From positions 30,695,760 through 30,759,759 of the forward strand of contig JASWHV010000010.1 in the NCBI GenBank assembly GCA_030760725.1: a stretch of DNA of 64,000 nt. The letters are read 5' to 3'. This DNA comes from Neostapfia colusana (lineage: Eukaryota; Streptophyta; Magnoliopsida; Poales; Poaceae). The position numbers and the translations under genes were made by a program. Shown here piece after piece: positions 7,750 through 18,188 of the stretch (position 1 is the stretch's first letter; each line of letters begins with the position of its first letter). A model generated the notes under the pieces. The model was not told where the DNA came from and did not search any database. It saw only the letters and a list, made by a program, of their open reading frames with translations.

Positions 7750-10531
7750 CTAGGGGTCCCCGGACTCCCGATGAAACCTAGAGGCCACGAGGGCAGCTAA
7801 GTCCTCGACTTCGGCACTGGCAGCTTCCTCCTGGTCGGCGATGGGTCCTAAACGGACCGGCCCCAGGGAAAAGGAAGGGTCTCGGCTAACGAATCACGAC
7901 AGAATGTGCATCGCAACCTCCTTCGCAAGGCCCCGACCTTCCGCTTCCAGCTCGTCGGCGATCACTGATTCAAGCCGACCTAGCTCGTCGCCGAGAGACT
8001 CAAGGGCTCGGGCCGCTTCGGACACCGGCCGTGCTGGGGTCTCCACCGGCACAGGGCTAAAACCAAGAGGAGCCAAGGCGGATCCCGCCTTAACAATGAA
8101 GTGCCAGACCGCCTGGGCCTCGGCAGTCCGCAGGGACTGGAGCCTATCTACCTCTTGGCGGGCCGCTAGCTCGTGATCCATCGCCGCCTGAAGCTCCTTG
8201 GAAGACTGCTCCTCCCAAGCGGCGACAGCCGACTCACGGAGCTCCAACTCCTCAGTCCGAGCCCTTAGCTCCTCCACCTTGGCCCTCAGCCGAGCGGTGG
8301 TCTTCTCCTCCTCGTCTGCAGCAGCGCGTTCCCGATCAGCGACGGCATGCTCCCGACGGGCTACCTGCAGCTGCAACTCCTCCGCGGTGGTGGAACACTC
8401 CTTGGATTTGGCTTCAGCTTTGGCCAGAGCCTCGCGGTAGGTGGCACGAACCCGCTGGGCCTCTAGCTCCAAGCGGCTAATGGCCTTCTTCTGGGCGCCA
8501 AGCAGAGCACTCATGGCCTCAAGCCTTGACTGCCTTTAGTCGAGGTCCACCCGGGCCCGCTGCTGCCAGCTGAGAAGGCGGTCCCTCTCGCCGGCCAATG
8601 CCTTTCGCTCCTGCTCAAAGGCAGATTGGAGCTGCCGGGAGCTGGTCTGGGCACGCTCCATGGCGTCCCACACGGGTACCGGAGCAGGGGGAGCAGGAGT
8701 CGCGCCGCTGGACCCCCCGGACGAGTCCAAGACCGGCAGGAGCGCCGGCGCCTCGGCAGCTACGGGGGGGCGCTGTCCTAAGCAGGCCAGGGGGCCAGCA
8801 GGCACACCTACAGCGGCCCTCCCGGTCTCAAGACCTGGCTTCTGGGCTGGTGAAGGAGGGCGGGTAGGAGCAGATGCGGCCACTGAGGCCACTGCCCCCG
8901 TCGATTTGGGAGCTATGGGGGCCGCCGCGGCCCCCAGGTGCCGAGGCGCGGAGCCCCCGCTGGTTGAAGGCGGCCGGATAAGAGGCCCGCCCCTGGCAGC
9001 CGGTCGGTCCCTGCAAAGAAGAAGAAGCCCTCAGAATAAGAGAAGAGGCAGGAGCTCTACTCCTATATGTCAGAAAGAATAACACTTACTGAGCGGCATG
9101 AGCGCTCCAGCGAGCTTGCTGCACTGGCCTCTGGGCTGTAGCTGAACTACCAGGACCAGCGGCTGGAACGGTCGCGGAATGGGACGCCTGGACCTCCAGC
9201 GCGCTCGCCGGCGTCGCCCCACCAACATCCGTCCTGGGAGCCCCGCCGCTCGAGGGAGGATGGTGAGATACTTGGGCTGATTCGGACGGCTGCTGTCTAG
9301 GGAGAGACCCGCCGGGGAGGGACACTCGGGACCTCTTCGAGTCGCCACCCGATGGACCAGCACCTCCGGGAGATGGAAGCAAGGTAGCTCCGGCACCCTG
9401 GATTGGCACAGGCGGCACCCTTGGAGGAGACCGTGCGCGTTTTTTCTCTAGATTGCCGGGGGCCGGCTCTTTTCCTTTCCCTTTATCGGCGGCTTGGGTT
9501 CCGTCGGCTCTGGGGGAAGGTTTGGCAGCAGTGGATGCCTCATGCCCTGATTCGGGGTGCTCGGTTCCTGGAATGGTGATGCCCCGGAAGGCATCCCCTA
9601 CCTGACGAACGGCAATCCCGATATCATCAAGGTTCGGCATCTTCCGCAGGAGCTCCGACCTCCTCTGAGGCTCCAAGATGAGGGGAGTGGCAGAAGGCGG
9701 AAGGACGGGGACGCCGCTGGGAATATAGTCACCGCTCACCTTGCTCACCATCTCCTCCAGCTCCTCGTCGGAAGGGACAGAGTCGGGGCCTCTCTCCAGC
9801 CTGGTACAGTCCTGCTCACCGGTGTAGTACCACGCTGGGCGGCTGCATTGCTGCAAGGGAGCAATGCGGCGTGACACAAAGTCCATCAGCACCGTTAGAG
9901 ATGTCAGCCCCTCGTTGGCCAAGAACCGGATCCGCTCCAAGACCGGAGTGTAGTCCTGATCCAGCTCAGGGATCTCCTCCCAGAAGCGGCGATCGGTGGT
10001 TGGGCTGGCGGTTGGGAGTTGTAGGCGATCGTGCTCATCGGTCTGCACTACCACCCAGCTCTCCCTCCAGTTCTCCCACCTTGACGCGCTGAAGGGCAGG
10101 AGGTATCCGGAGACCTTGGGGTCTTTGCAGCGATGCTGGAAGTAATATGCCCCCATCTGAGTCTTTGAGCCGCGTCCGGTCGTACGCAGCACAAAGAAGT
10201 GGCGGAAGAGCGTCACGGAGGCGTGCACCCCCACGAACATCTCGCAGAAGTGGACAAAAACTGCAGCCATTGCGAGGGAGTTGGGGGAGAGATGGTGGAG
10301 CTGGAGACCGTATGTCCCCAGCAGGGTGACGAAGAAGGAAGAAATCGGCGGAACAAACCCCGCCAGAGCATAAGCGGTAAAGAAGACAATCTCCCCCTTT
10401 CCCAGGACCAGGTGGAGAGATCCTCGGCGGAGCCTATGTTTCTGCTCTTCCGAGCGCCAGCCCAGCAGCCTGCACACTGGCCCGAGCTCGGAGGAGCGAA
10501 CGAGGCGCGTCGGAAGCAAGTTGGAAGCCAT
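7750..10531 (-). pseudogene. Antisense gene of E2 (PF04195-like domain + coiled coil, one intron), two nonsense codons
   Basis: Runs opposite to gag/pol. Exon 1 is 10531-9090, starting at the conserved MASN (an ATG at 10570 is an alternative). Exon 2 is 9010-7750. The first about 300 codons resemble the 'putative gypsy type transposon' domain (Pfam PF04195): GFVPPISSFF, YGLQLHHL, FVHFCEMFVG, LFRHFF. A basic-proline region (KKRARSPPR) follows; exon 2 encodes a coiled coil and the conserved C-terminal block shared with E1 and E6. Removing the 79-nt intron puts exon 2 exactly in frame. Exon 2 has in-frame stops at 8536-8538 and 7894-7896; E10 has sense codons at both places. Despite the family name there is no evidence that it is a transposase; the function is unknown. 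Confidence 0.75.
9011..9089 (-). other. Intron in the antisense gene of E2
   Basis: On the minus strand the 79-nt segment begins GTAAGT and ends TTTGCAG with a pyrimidine-rich stretch before it. Without splicing the frame stops at once (CAG TAA). With splicing the CAG codon is rebuilt and the frame continues. E10 has the same intron at 54772-54850, also 79 nt. E1 and E6 have no counterpart. Confidence 0.75.
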
Positions 10532-10534
10532 AGA

Positions 10535-11006
10535 AAAAGAAGGCGCAAGGGAAGGAGAGCCGGGGCGCAAGAGTTCAAGGGAAGTACGAGCGCAATGCGA
10601 AGGGAAGCCGCGATGCGGGTGAGATCACCTTTGAAAACTTTCCAGGGATGGTTCGAGGTAATTTGAAAACCTCCGGAAACATCGAATTGGCGACCTCACC
10701 GGCTCCGAAACTGGGCGCCAATAAAAGCTGGGCCCAAGCTGCTTAACTAAAGCGGTGGGGTCAAGGAGTCAGTCTCCTGAGAAGATGAGCCGGCAAGGCC
10801 CTTCGCAGGTTCCCGAAGAAAGCGCCGCAACATGCAGAAGTGGCAGCCTTGGGAACCACCGCAGTAAAAGCAGTCATCAAGTGAGCGCACGCTCTCACAA
10901 CCCCACGGCCGTTCGTGCTCCGGCAGCGGCCAATTCGGGACTTAAAGAAAGTGCGCGGATCGGAAGAGATGGAGGTCCCACCTCGGGCTCGCTATCTCCC
11001 CCGAGA
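10535..11006 (+). other. Conserved 3' internal region of E2 (upstream region of the antisense gene)
   Basis: No sense-strand gene seen. It contains the block starting AAGCGGTGGGGTCAAGGAG (about 10750), repeated before the 3' LTR of E6, E9 and E10. On the minus strand it is the leader of the antisense gene and has a TTTTCAAAGG-like A/T patch near 10630-10640, a weak candidate promoter element. Confidence 0.5.
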
Positions 11007-11022
11007 TGGGCCCGGGGGCCAC
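11007..11022 (+). other. Polypurine-tract position of E2
   Basis: GGGCCCGGGGGCCAC directly precedes the TGTCGG of the 3' LTR and is kept in E6, E9 and E10. It is G-rich with C interruptions, unlike a classic purine run, but its place at the LTR edge in all copies supports this role. Confidence 0.55.
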
Positions 11023-12122
11023 TGTCGGTACCTGAGATATGGGCTACCCCCGCGCACAGGGTGAAATGCCTAAGGTGCTCGCCCTTCTCCGCAGGGTGAG
11101 CTCCGAAGGCGCCACGCGTCTGGCGGGGCCGGACCTCCCTCTCCTCAGAGGAGAGCTCCGGGCCCGCCACGTGGCATACAGAAGCCGGACCTCCCCCTCC
11201 GCGGGAGAGGGGTCCGAAGACGCCACGCGTCCAGCGGGGCCGGACCTCCCTCTCCTCAGAGGTGAGCTCCGGGCCCGCCACGTGGCATGCAGAAGACGGA
11301 CCTCCCCCTCCGCGGGAGAGAGGTTCCGAAGGCGCCACGCGTCCAGCGGGGCCGGACCTCCCTCTCCTCAGAGAAGAGCTCCGGACCCGCCACGTGGCTG
11401 GAAGAACGGTGCTGCCTGCCCCCGAGCGGTAGGCAGCGGGCGTAAAGGCGCCCCTCGCCTTGCCCGTACAAGGTATTCAAGGCCCGCGTCTTCCCAAGAC
11501 GCGGAAACACGGAGCACGCGCCTGTCAGGTGCCGTTGCGCCCAGTCGCATCACAGACTGGCGCGCGGTGTCAGAACCTGCCAGGTAATAAACGCCGCGAC
11601 AAGACAACCCATGCCGCCTGCGCTGTCATCAACCACTATGACTAGTGCGCGGCATGAGCAGGGCGGCAAAAGGAAGACTCAGAAGCCTTCGACCAGAGGC
11701 AACCACCGGCGTAACTACAGATACGGTAGATAATAGACAATCTTCCCTGGACCACCTGTCGGGTCCCGGCTTCCCTTGTAAGCCGCCCGAGCCTTGGACT
11801 ATAAAAGGCTCGGCTAGGCGTCGATAGCAAGGGTTTGCATTCTGCAACTCATACGCTAGCCATACACTCTCAAGCTGTAACTCACCCCCAAGCTCAGGCC
11901 CCCGGCCCTGAGCAGCAAGCAATACAGCGAGCTCCATAGCTCGCCGTGGACGTAGGGTTTTACGCTCCGGCGGCCAGAACCACGTAAAACTTCCTGTGTC
12001 AAGCTCTCACTAACTCGTTCATCCGTGCAAGCTCTCCGCTAGGAACTAGCCCCTCCGAAAAAAGAACCTCCGCGGGCTGCCCAGTGCAGGCCCGGGGGAA
12101 GTGTCGATCGCACACTTCGACA
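11023..12122 (+). repeat. E2 3' LTR (family A)
   Basis: 1,100 bp, same length as the left LTR. TATAAAAG is at 11800-11807 inside the CCGAGCCTT/AAGGCTCGG palindrome. It ends TTCGACA at 12122, followed by GACTT. Confidence 0.95.
11092..11400 (+). repeat. Tandem 111-bp units with phased G-boxes in U3
   Basis: Three units of about 111 bp, each with a GCCACGCGTC motif, a CGGACCTCCCTCTCC stretch and a CACGTG G-box (11168, 11279 and 11391; spacing 111 and 112 bp). CACGTG is the core site of plant bZIP and bHLH factors. The array is likely an enhancer region, by inference. Confidence 0.8.
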
Positions 12123-12127
12123 GACTT
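12123..12127. repeat. Target-site duplication of E2, right copy (GACTT)
   Basis: Second copy of GACTT, directly after the TTCGACA end of the right LTR. The sequence then continues as the region following the antisense ORF of E1 (GACTTGTTTCTCCC), as in E6 and E9. Confidence 0.95.
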
Positions 12128-14139
12128 GTTTCTCCCTTTTTATCGAGTCTGTAGTCCAGCTCATGGAGCCTCGCATAAATAGACTCTCTTGAATGTTTGT
12201 GTCTGTGATGCGTTTTCTCTCCTTCTTGGCTTTGCCTGACTGAGTCCTTAGCTCCGCAAGGTACTCAGAGGCCTTCACCAATCTCGGAGCTCTGCACAGA
12301 CACCTTCCCCGGGTACTAACTGTATTAGGGGCCCCCAGGGGTCTCCGGATCTCGCCCTATGGGGAGGTCCAGATCTGCCAGCCACGTGGCGGGTCCGGAG
12401 CCCCTCCTGAGGAGGCGGGAGCTCTGGCCCTGCTGAACACGTGGGGATTTCGGAGCCCCCCCCCCCCCCCCCCCCCGAGGGGGAGGTCCGGTTTCCGCCT
12501 GCCACATGGCGAGTCCGGAGCCCCCTCAGGGGAGGTGGGAGCTCCGGGCCCGCTCGACACGTGGGGCCTTCGGGCCTCGCCCCTGCTGAAGGAGCGGGAC
12601 ACGGTCCTTCCAGTCCTATGCCGGAGTAGTTGGTAGCTCCTTTCCCCCCGCTTCGTGCAGTCCCCGTTGCTGTAACCTGGAGGTCCTGCACACAGGCAGA
12701 GGAAACGTAATTCTCCTCAGGGGGGTCCTCCCCTCCCGTCTCCTAGTCTTATTCGGCTTACGATCCTGATCTGTTATACGGGGCTTGGGCAATTCTGTGC
12801 GCGAGGCGCCGGAGCTCCGGCTCCCTCCGAGGTCCGGGTACGGCCGTCCGATCCCTAGTACCGGGCCGTGCGCCGGGGAAGCAGAGTGCGCGTGCTTTGG
12901 GTTCATGACCAGGCAAAGTGGTTGTACTCCCCTGTACCTCCGGAGGGCAGGATCCGCACGCTTTGGGCACGGAGCCGGCTAAGCGGGATACGCACCCTGG
13001 ACCCCCCATGCACAAAGCAGGCCTTTCCTGGAGGTGACCAACTGGCACCGCAACACCTGACTGGGGGAGGCCCGAGAGACTCGCTCGGCCATCGGCAGGT
13101 GCCTCAAGCGCAACCGCCCTCGGTAGGATAGCGAATGCTGACTATGGATGAGCGCGGGAGAGAGGGAGCTAGATGTACGATGAACATACATAGATAGTGC
13201 GATCATAAAAATTAATGCGTAATTTAAATGAGCACATGAGAGAGAGCGAAGTAGAACAAGTTTCTGTGTTAATGCCCATTGGTGGAAGTCTGGCTGTACA
13301 TGGAGGCAATGACCCGCCTCGTCTACAAGGGAAGCAAGACTCTACGCGCTTAGGGTCGGAACCAGGCTAAGCTGGACGTAGTCCTGGACCGTCCCTTGAG
13401 ACTTAGCTGCCCCAAGCGCTGTTCCTAAACTCTATGGGATTTATTACAGAAGGGAATGACCCTATTCTACTTATGCTCGGGGGATAGGACTTACAGTGTT
13501 GTTCCATGCCAGGGGTTTTGGGAACAGATCCCACACTCGGTTGAAAGGCATGTGTACCTGGGGTGGCAGCTTTCGTGATTCGGAAGGGACCTTCCCGGCT
13601 GGGGGAGAGTTTATAGCTCCATCTCGGGAAAGTGCGTGCCGCGACACCAGGTTGCCTTTCTGCAGGTCCCTGACGCGTTTGGTTCTTTGGCGGCAGTGCT
13701 AGAGTAGCAGCCGAGACCGTGCGTTGTGGGGTGTTACCTGCAGCCGAGCCTCGTCGACGAGGTTGTCATCTTCACGCTGGATCTGGTCCTTCGCGGATTC
13801 TCCTGGGCGCCGCCGGGGAGTTCTCCCCTTCTGGCTAAGGCCTTCAAGGGGTAGGTGGACCCGGGCTCATCTTGGGGGACCCAAGGCGTCTTCCCCTTCT
13901 GGCAAGGCCTTCAAGGGGTTGACAGACCTTGGGCGGCCCCCAGGAGGTATGACCGAGGCACGGAAGCGTGCTCTCGTAAGGGGCTGGCCCCATCTTGCAC
14001 CATTGTGATTGGTGCTTGGGCTGCTGCGACTACTTGGAGCTTCTCCAAGGTTGACGCCGCAGCAGTGCAGCCTCCACTGACCTGGGACGGCAGCCACAGT
14101 CGGCTACCGCCCCGGCCCGTCACCATCGGAGCTGGAGTC
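12128..14139 (-). other. Non-coding middle region of E1
   Basis: Continues E1 after the E2 insertion. No protease, RT, RNase H or integrase motif on either strand, although in the element's own direction this is where they should follow gag. It holds a 22-base C run near 12456-12477, a G-box repeat block and an AT-rich stretch around 13190-13260. E6 has the homologous region in the other orientation (21093-22958). Confidence 0.6.
12360..12570 (+). repeat. Internal G-box repeat block of E1
   Basis: GC-rich units related to the LTR U3 repeats, with CACGTG at 12383, 12438 and 12558 and a CACATG at 12503 (spacing 55, 65 and 55 bp), lying just past the 3' end of the antisense ORF. Similar blocks occupy the same place in E2, E6, E9 and E10. 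Confidence 0.65.
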
Positions 14140-15852
14140 CTAACCGTTATGCACTGTCTTCATGACACTCTGAGGCTCCTGAAACCCCACCTGGTGGCCG
14201 GCGCTGACCGAAGCGTCGACTTTCTGCTTGCCATCCCTCTGAGGGTGGAGTGGTGCCTCAGCTCTCTGCTGCCTTCCTTTGCGGAAGCGCTCTGTGAGCC
14301 TCTGGATATCCCAGCACTCGGCAGCAGTATGGTTGCCGGCGCTATGCGCGGGGCATAGCCCGCCCTGGTCACTATCTAGGGCTGGCGACTGCCGTTGCCT
14401 TTTGTCGGGGCGTGGGCCCCGAGCTCCACTAGCTGTCACTGCTGCGGCGACGGGAGCCGCGGACGATGACTTCATCTTTCCACTCCCCCGGTTCATGGCC
14501 TTCTTGCCACTTCCATTGGAAGCAGCGCTGGACCCGGGCTGTCCTCCTGACTCGGAGGTCGGAAGAGAGTGCCAGTTCTGCCCTTCAGCTGCTCTAGCGC
14601 ACTTGTCCGCCAGGCTGAAGAGCTCAGAGACGTCGCGGACCTCTCTGGTTGCGAGCTTTTCAAGCATTTTCTCATCCCGGACACCCTGCCGGAACGCCAC
14701 CACCACAGAAGCACTTTGAATATGCGGGATGGTGTTGAGTACCTGGGAGAACCGGTGGATGAAGGAGCGCAGCGACTCCCCAGGTTGTTGCTTGATGGCA
14801 TGGAGGTCAAGCTCCGTGCCGGGACGGGTGTAGGAGCTGCCGAAGTTGGCGATGAACTGCCGGCAGAGCTCTCCCTAGGAAGTTATGGTACTCTGAGGGA
14901 GATTCATGAGCCAAGACCTGGCCGGGCCAGTGAAGGCGACGGGGAAGTAGTTGGCCATGACAGCATCATCCCCTCCTGCGGCAAGCACGGCGGTGGAGTA
15001 GATCTGGCGGAACTCCGCCCGGTTAACGCTGCCGTCGTACTTTTCGGGCAGGTGCGGCCGAAACTTGCGCGGCCACCTCGCGAAGCGAAGGTGGGATGCA
15101 AGGGCCGCACATCCTGCTCCTGTTGCCGCAGGTATTGGTGCCGTGAACACTTGGTTCGCACCTGGCACAGTGTACCCCGGTATGGGCAAGGCTGCGCCAT
15201 AGACCGGGGACGCTGTTTGTAGGGCATATTGTTGTGGCATATGCTGCGCGGAGTATGCCTGGGCCAGGGCTCGCGTGGCGAAGATCTGCCCTCCAGGCTG
15301 GGTCGAGGCCGACGTCATGCTGTCACCAGCCTCTAGGTTGCGACGCCTTTCTCGACGTCGCTCGAGGCACACCCGGGCATCCTGGCCCATGTGGCACCGT
15401 TCCAGCTCTGTCCTCAGGTCCGTCGACGGGAGCCTGGAGGAGCTGGAATCCGCCGTCTGCCCGTCAACCGTTGGCGTGCGCGTCAGCGACACAGCCGGTT
15501 GGCCGGGGCGTCGCCCTCGCGGAAACCGAGAGTTTGCGGCGGCGACGACGAGGCGGTCCACCTTGCGAACCCACTGTTGGGTCGCTGAATGGGGCGCGTC
15601 CCCAGCAGGTGGGTTGCACAGTAGCGCTCTCGCTGCAGCTAGCGCACCCCCGTGGTGTACGCTCAGCGCTGCAGAAGATCAAACGCTGGTCAGAGCCTGC
15701 ATTGCCGGAGTCGGTGTTGCCGGAGTCGGCTGCTGGCTACCAGCTTGTGCCGACACACTCCGTCCTGAGTGCGTCGACATGTACTCCCCGCTGGTCACGG
15801 TTCACCGTGAACGCGGAGGAGGAGAGTTTGCCGCTGAAGGAAGCTTGGTCAT
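14140..15852 (-). pseudogene. gag of E1, two nonsense codons
   Basis: A single frame on the minus strand from the conserved ATG at 15852. An Ala/Pro-rich N-terminal part is followed by the Retrotrans_gag core (MANYFPVAFTGPARSW, then VVAFRQGVRDEKM and DVSELFSLADK), a basic linker and a C-x2-H / H-x4-C knuckle variant (LCPAHSAGNHTAAEC). Stops interrupt it at 15679-15681 (TGA) and 14875-14877 (TAG where E6 and E7 have Trp). No protease follows. It would encode the capsid/nucleocapsid precursor. The same architecture is seen in E6 and E7. Confidence 0.85.
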
Positions 15853-15888
15853 CTTCATCGGCGGAAACTCGTCGCGCAAGGGAAAAGC

Positions 15889-15906
15889 CCCCTTCCTGGC
15901 GCGGCA
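15889..15906 (-). other. Primer binding site of E1 (tRNA-Arg type)
   Basis: Reverse complement of the family A primer site with two differences, two bases inside the 5' LTR edge at 15909. Confidence 0.7.
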
Positions 15907-15908
15907 AA

Positions 15909-17021
15909 TGTCGAAGTGTTCGGTCGACACTTCCCCCGGGCCTGCACTGGGCATCCCGCGGAGGTTCTTTTTTTGGTGGGGCTAGTCGCTTACGGAGAGC
16001 TTGAGCGTATGGACGTGTTAGGAAGAGCTTGACACGGCGAGTTTTACGTGGTTCAGGACGCCAGAGCGTAAAACCCTACGTCCACGGCGAGCTATGGAGC
16101 TCGCTGTATTGCTTGTTGCTCAGAACAGGAGTCCTGAGCTTGGGGATGACTGATGCCTACCGTATGAGTTGCGGGAGTGCAAACCCAGGGTGTGAATGGC
16201 TAGAGTGCGAACCCTGGCTAACGATGCCTACCCGAGCCTTTTATAGTCCAAGGCTCGTGTGGCTTAAAATGGGGGCCCGGGACCCGACAGGTGGTCCCGG
16301 GGAGATTGACTGTTATCTACCATATCTGCAGTTATGCCGGTAGTTGTCTCTGGTGAAGGCTTCTGAGTCTTCGTCTTGCAGCCCTGCCCATGCTGCATGC
16401 TAGTCGTAGTGGTTGATGACGGCGGGGACGGCATGGGATGTCTTGTCGCTGCGTTTATTGGCTGGCAGGCTCTGACACTGTGCGCCAGTCTGTGATGCGA
16501 CTGGGCGCAACGGCACCTGACAGAGGCGTGCTCCGCGTCTCCGCGTCTTGGGAATACGCGGGCCTTGAATACCTTGTACGGGCAAGGTATGGGGCGTCTT
16601 TACGCCCACCGCCTACCGCTCGGGGGCAGGCAGCGCCCTTCTGCTGGACACGTGGCGGGCCCGGAGCCCTCCTCAGAGTAGAGGGAGGTCCGGCCCCGCA
16701 GGACATGTGGAGCCTTCGGACCTCTCCCGGCGGAGGGGGAGGTTTGGCTTCTGTCGGCCACGTGGCAAGCCTGGAGCTCTCCTATGAGGAGAGGAAGGTC
16801 CGGCCCTGCTGGACACGTGGTGCCTTCGGACCTCTCTCCAGCGGAGGGGGGAGGTCCGGCTTCTATATGCCACATGGCGGGCCCGGAGCTCTCCTCTGAG
16901 GAGAGAGAGGTCCGGCCCCGCCGGACGCGTGGTGCCTTCGGAGCTCTCCCTGTGGAGAAGTGCGAGTTCCTTAAGCATTTTCCCCTGTGCGCGGGGGTAC
17001 CCCATATCGAGGGTACTGACA
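15909..17021 (-). repeat. E1 5' LTR (family A, reversed)
   Basis: 1,113 bp; on + it starts TGTCGAAGTG and ends GGTACTGACA. The TATA box is at 16238-16245 (-). It directly abuts a partial LTR in the opposite orientation (17022-17681), making an inverted LTR pair. Confidence 0.9.
16238..16245 (-). promoter_or_regulatory. TATA box of E1 5' LTR
   Basis: TATAAAAG on the minus strand within the family A palindrome (CCCGAGCCTT on + at 16231-16240). Confidence 0.7.
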
Positions 17022-17681
17022 ACGCCCCATACCTTGCCCGTACAAGGTATTCAAGGCCCGCGCCTTCCCAAGATGCGGAGACGCGGAGCGCGCCTCTGTC
17101 AGGTGCCGTTGCGCCCAGTCACATCACAGACTGACGCGCAGTGTCAGAGCCTGCCATCCAATAAACGCAGCGACAAGACATCCCATGCCACCCCCGCCGT
17201 CATCAACCACTACGACTAGCATGCGGCATGGGCAGGGCTGCACGATGAAGACTCAGAAGCCTTTGCCAGAGACAACTACCGGCATAACTGCAGATACTGT
17301 TGATAACAGTCAATCTCCCCGGAACCACCTGTCGGGTCCTGGGCCCCCCTTGTAAGCCACCCGAGTCTTGGACTATAAAAGGCTCGGGTAGGCGATGTTA
17401 GCAAGGGTTCGCACTCTCGCAACTAATACACTAGACTTCAGTCATCCCCAAGCCCAGGACTCCGGTTCTGAGCAACAAGCAATATAGCGGGCTCCATAGC
17501 TCGCCGTGGATGTAGGGTTTTACGCTCTGGCGGCCTGAACCACGTAAAACTCGCGTGTCAAGCTCTTCCTAACTCGTCCATACGCTCAACCTCTCCGCAA
17601 GAGAATAGCCCCACCGAAAAAAGAACCTCAGCGGGCTGCCCAGTGCAGGCCCGGGGGAAGTGTTGACCGAACACTTCGACA
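17022..17681 (+). repeat. E3: right part of a family A LTR
   Basis: Matches the last 660 bp of the family A LTR (from ACGCCCCATACC to TTCGACA), TATAAAA at 17374. It starts exactly where the reversed E1 LTR ends, so its left part is expected beyond the left window edge, with ACGCC (17022-17026) as the predicted duplication. It is not followed by a primer site, so it is a 3' LTR or a solo LTR. Confidence 0.8.
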
Positions 17682-17736
17682 GTCTCTATGCCTTACGGCC
17701 AAAAGAATGCTCTCCCCACCTTTGTGCGAGCAATGC
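17682..17736 (+). pseudogene. E4: 55-bp sliver of a family A reverse transcriptase
   Basis: Reads as the RT motif around MPYGQKNALPTF on +, homologous to the E9 RT at the right window edge (63,950-64,000 on -). It is enclosed between two LTRs, so it is the only visible part of an older host element into which E3's parent and E5 inserted. Confidence 0.7.
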
Positions 17737-18188
17737 TGTCGGTACCTGAGATATGGGGTACCCCCGCGCACAGGGTAAAATGCCTAAGGTACTCGCCCTT
17801 CTCCGCAGGGAGAGCTCCGAAGGCGCCACGCGTCCGGCGGGGCCGGACCTCCCTCTCCTCAGAGGAGAGCTCCGGGCCCGCCACGTGGCATACAGAAGCC
17901 GGACCTCCCCCTCCGCGGGAGAGAGGTCCGAAGACGCCACGCGTCCAGCGAGGCCGGACCTCCCTCTCCGCAGAGGAGAGCTCCGGGCCCGCCACATGGC
18001 ATACAGAAGCCGGACCTCCCCCTCCATGGGGAGAGGTCCGGAGGCTCCACGTGCCCCGCAAGCCGGACCCTTCTCTCCTCAGAGAAGGGCTCCGGACTCG
18101 CCACGTGGCCAGAAGAACAGTGCTGCCCGCCCCCGAGCGGTAGGCAGCGGGCGTATAGGCGCCCCACACCTTGCCCGTACAAGGTATT
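17737..18188 (+). repeat. E5 5' LTR, left part
   Basis: Begins TGTCGGTACC and ends at AAGGTATT, where E6 is inserted. G-box units are present at about 110-bp spacing. Confidence 0.93.
18184..18188. repeat. Target-site duplication of E6, left copy (GTATT)
   Basis: GTATT here and at 26279-26283 flank E6. The intact LTR sequence (AAGGTATTCAAGG, e.g. in E2) contains it once. Confidence 0.95.

Larger units (their letters stand above)
1920..12122 (+). mobile_element. E2: complete family A retrotransposon, gag-core and integrase-core deleted
   Basis: A 10,203-bp element with two 1,100-bp LTRs and a GACTT duplication. Order on +: LTR, tRNA-Arg primer site, gag remnant, protease, RT and RNase H remnants, integrase remnant, G-box array, antisense gene (aORF, - strand), polypurine tract, LTR. 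Gag has lost its core domain and integrase its catalytic core at the same junctions as in E10, so it is a non-autonomous copy of a lineage that spread in that form. A dozen or so differences are visible in the first 330 bp of the two LTRs, so the insertion is not brand new. Confidence 0.93.
1..17021 (-). mobile_element. E1: outer Tat-like LTR retrotransposon (gag + antisense ORF, no pol), interrupted by E2
   Basis: Minus-strand element whose 5' LTR (15909-17021) is at the right; its 3' LTR lies left of the window. Read right to left it has LTR, primer site, gag (15852-14140), a non-coding middle and the antisense ORF (163-1914 on +). Element E2 was inserted just after the stop codon of that ORF: sequence before 1920 and after 12122 is continuous when compared with E6, with a GACTT duplication at the join. 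No RT, RNase H or integrase motif is present, so this resembles the TR-GAG class of non-autonomous elements. E1 itself sits inside a + LTR, of which 17022-17681 is the right part. Confidence 0.85.

Noticed and set aside
9090..10531. DNA-transposon transposase, as the Pfam family name might suggest
   Set aside because: No DDE or other transposase motif and no terminal inverted repeats; it is an antisense gene within an LTR element.
17022..17681. Solo LTR
   Set aside because: Its left half lies beyond the window, so it may equally be the 3' LTR of a larger element. No left duplication can be checked.
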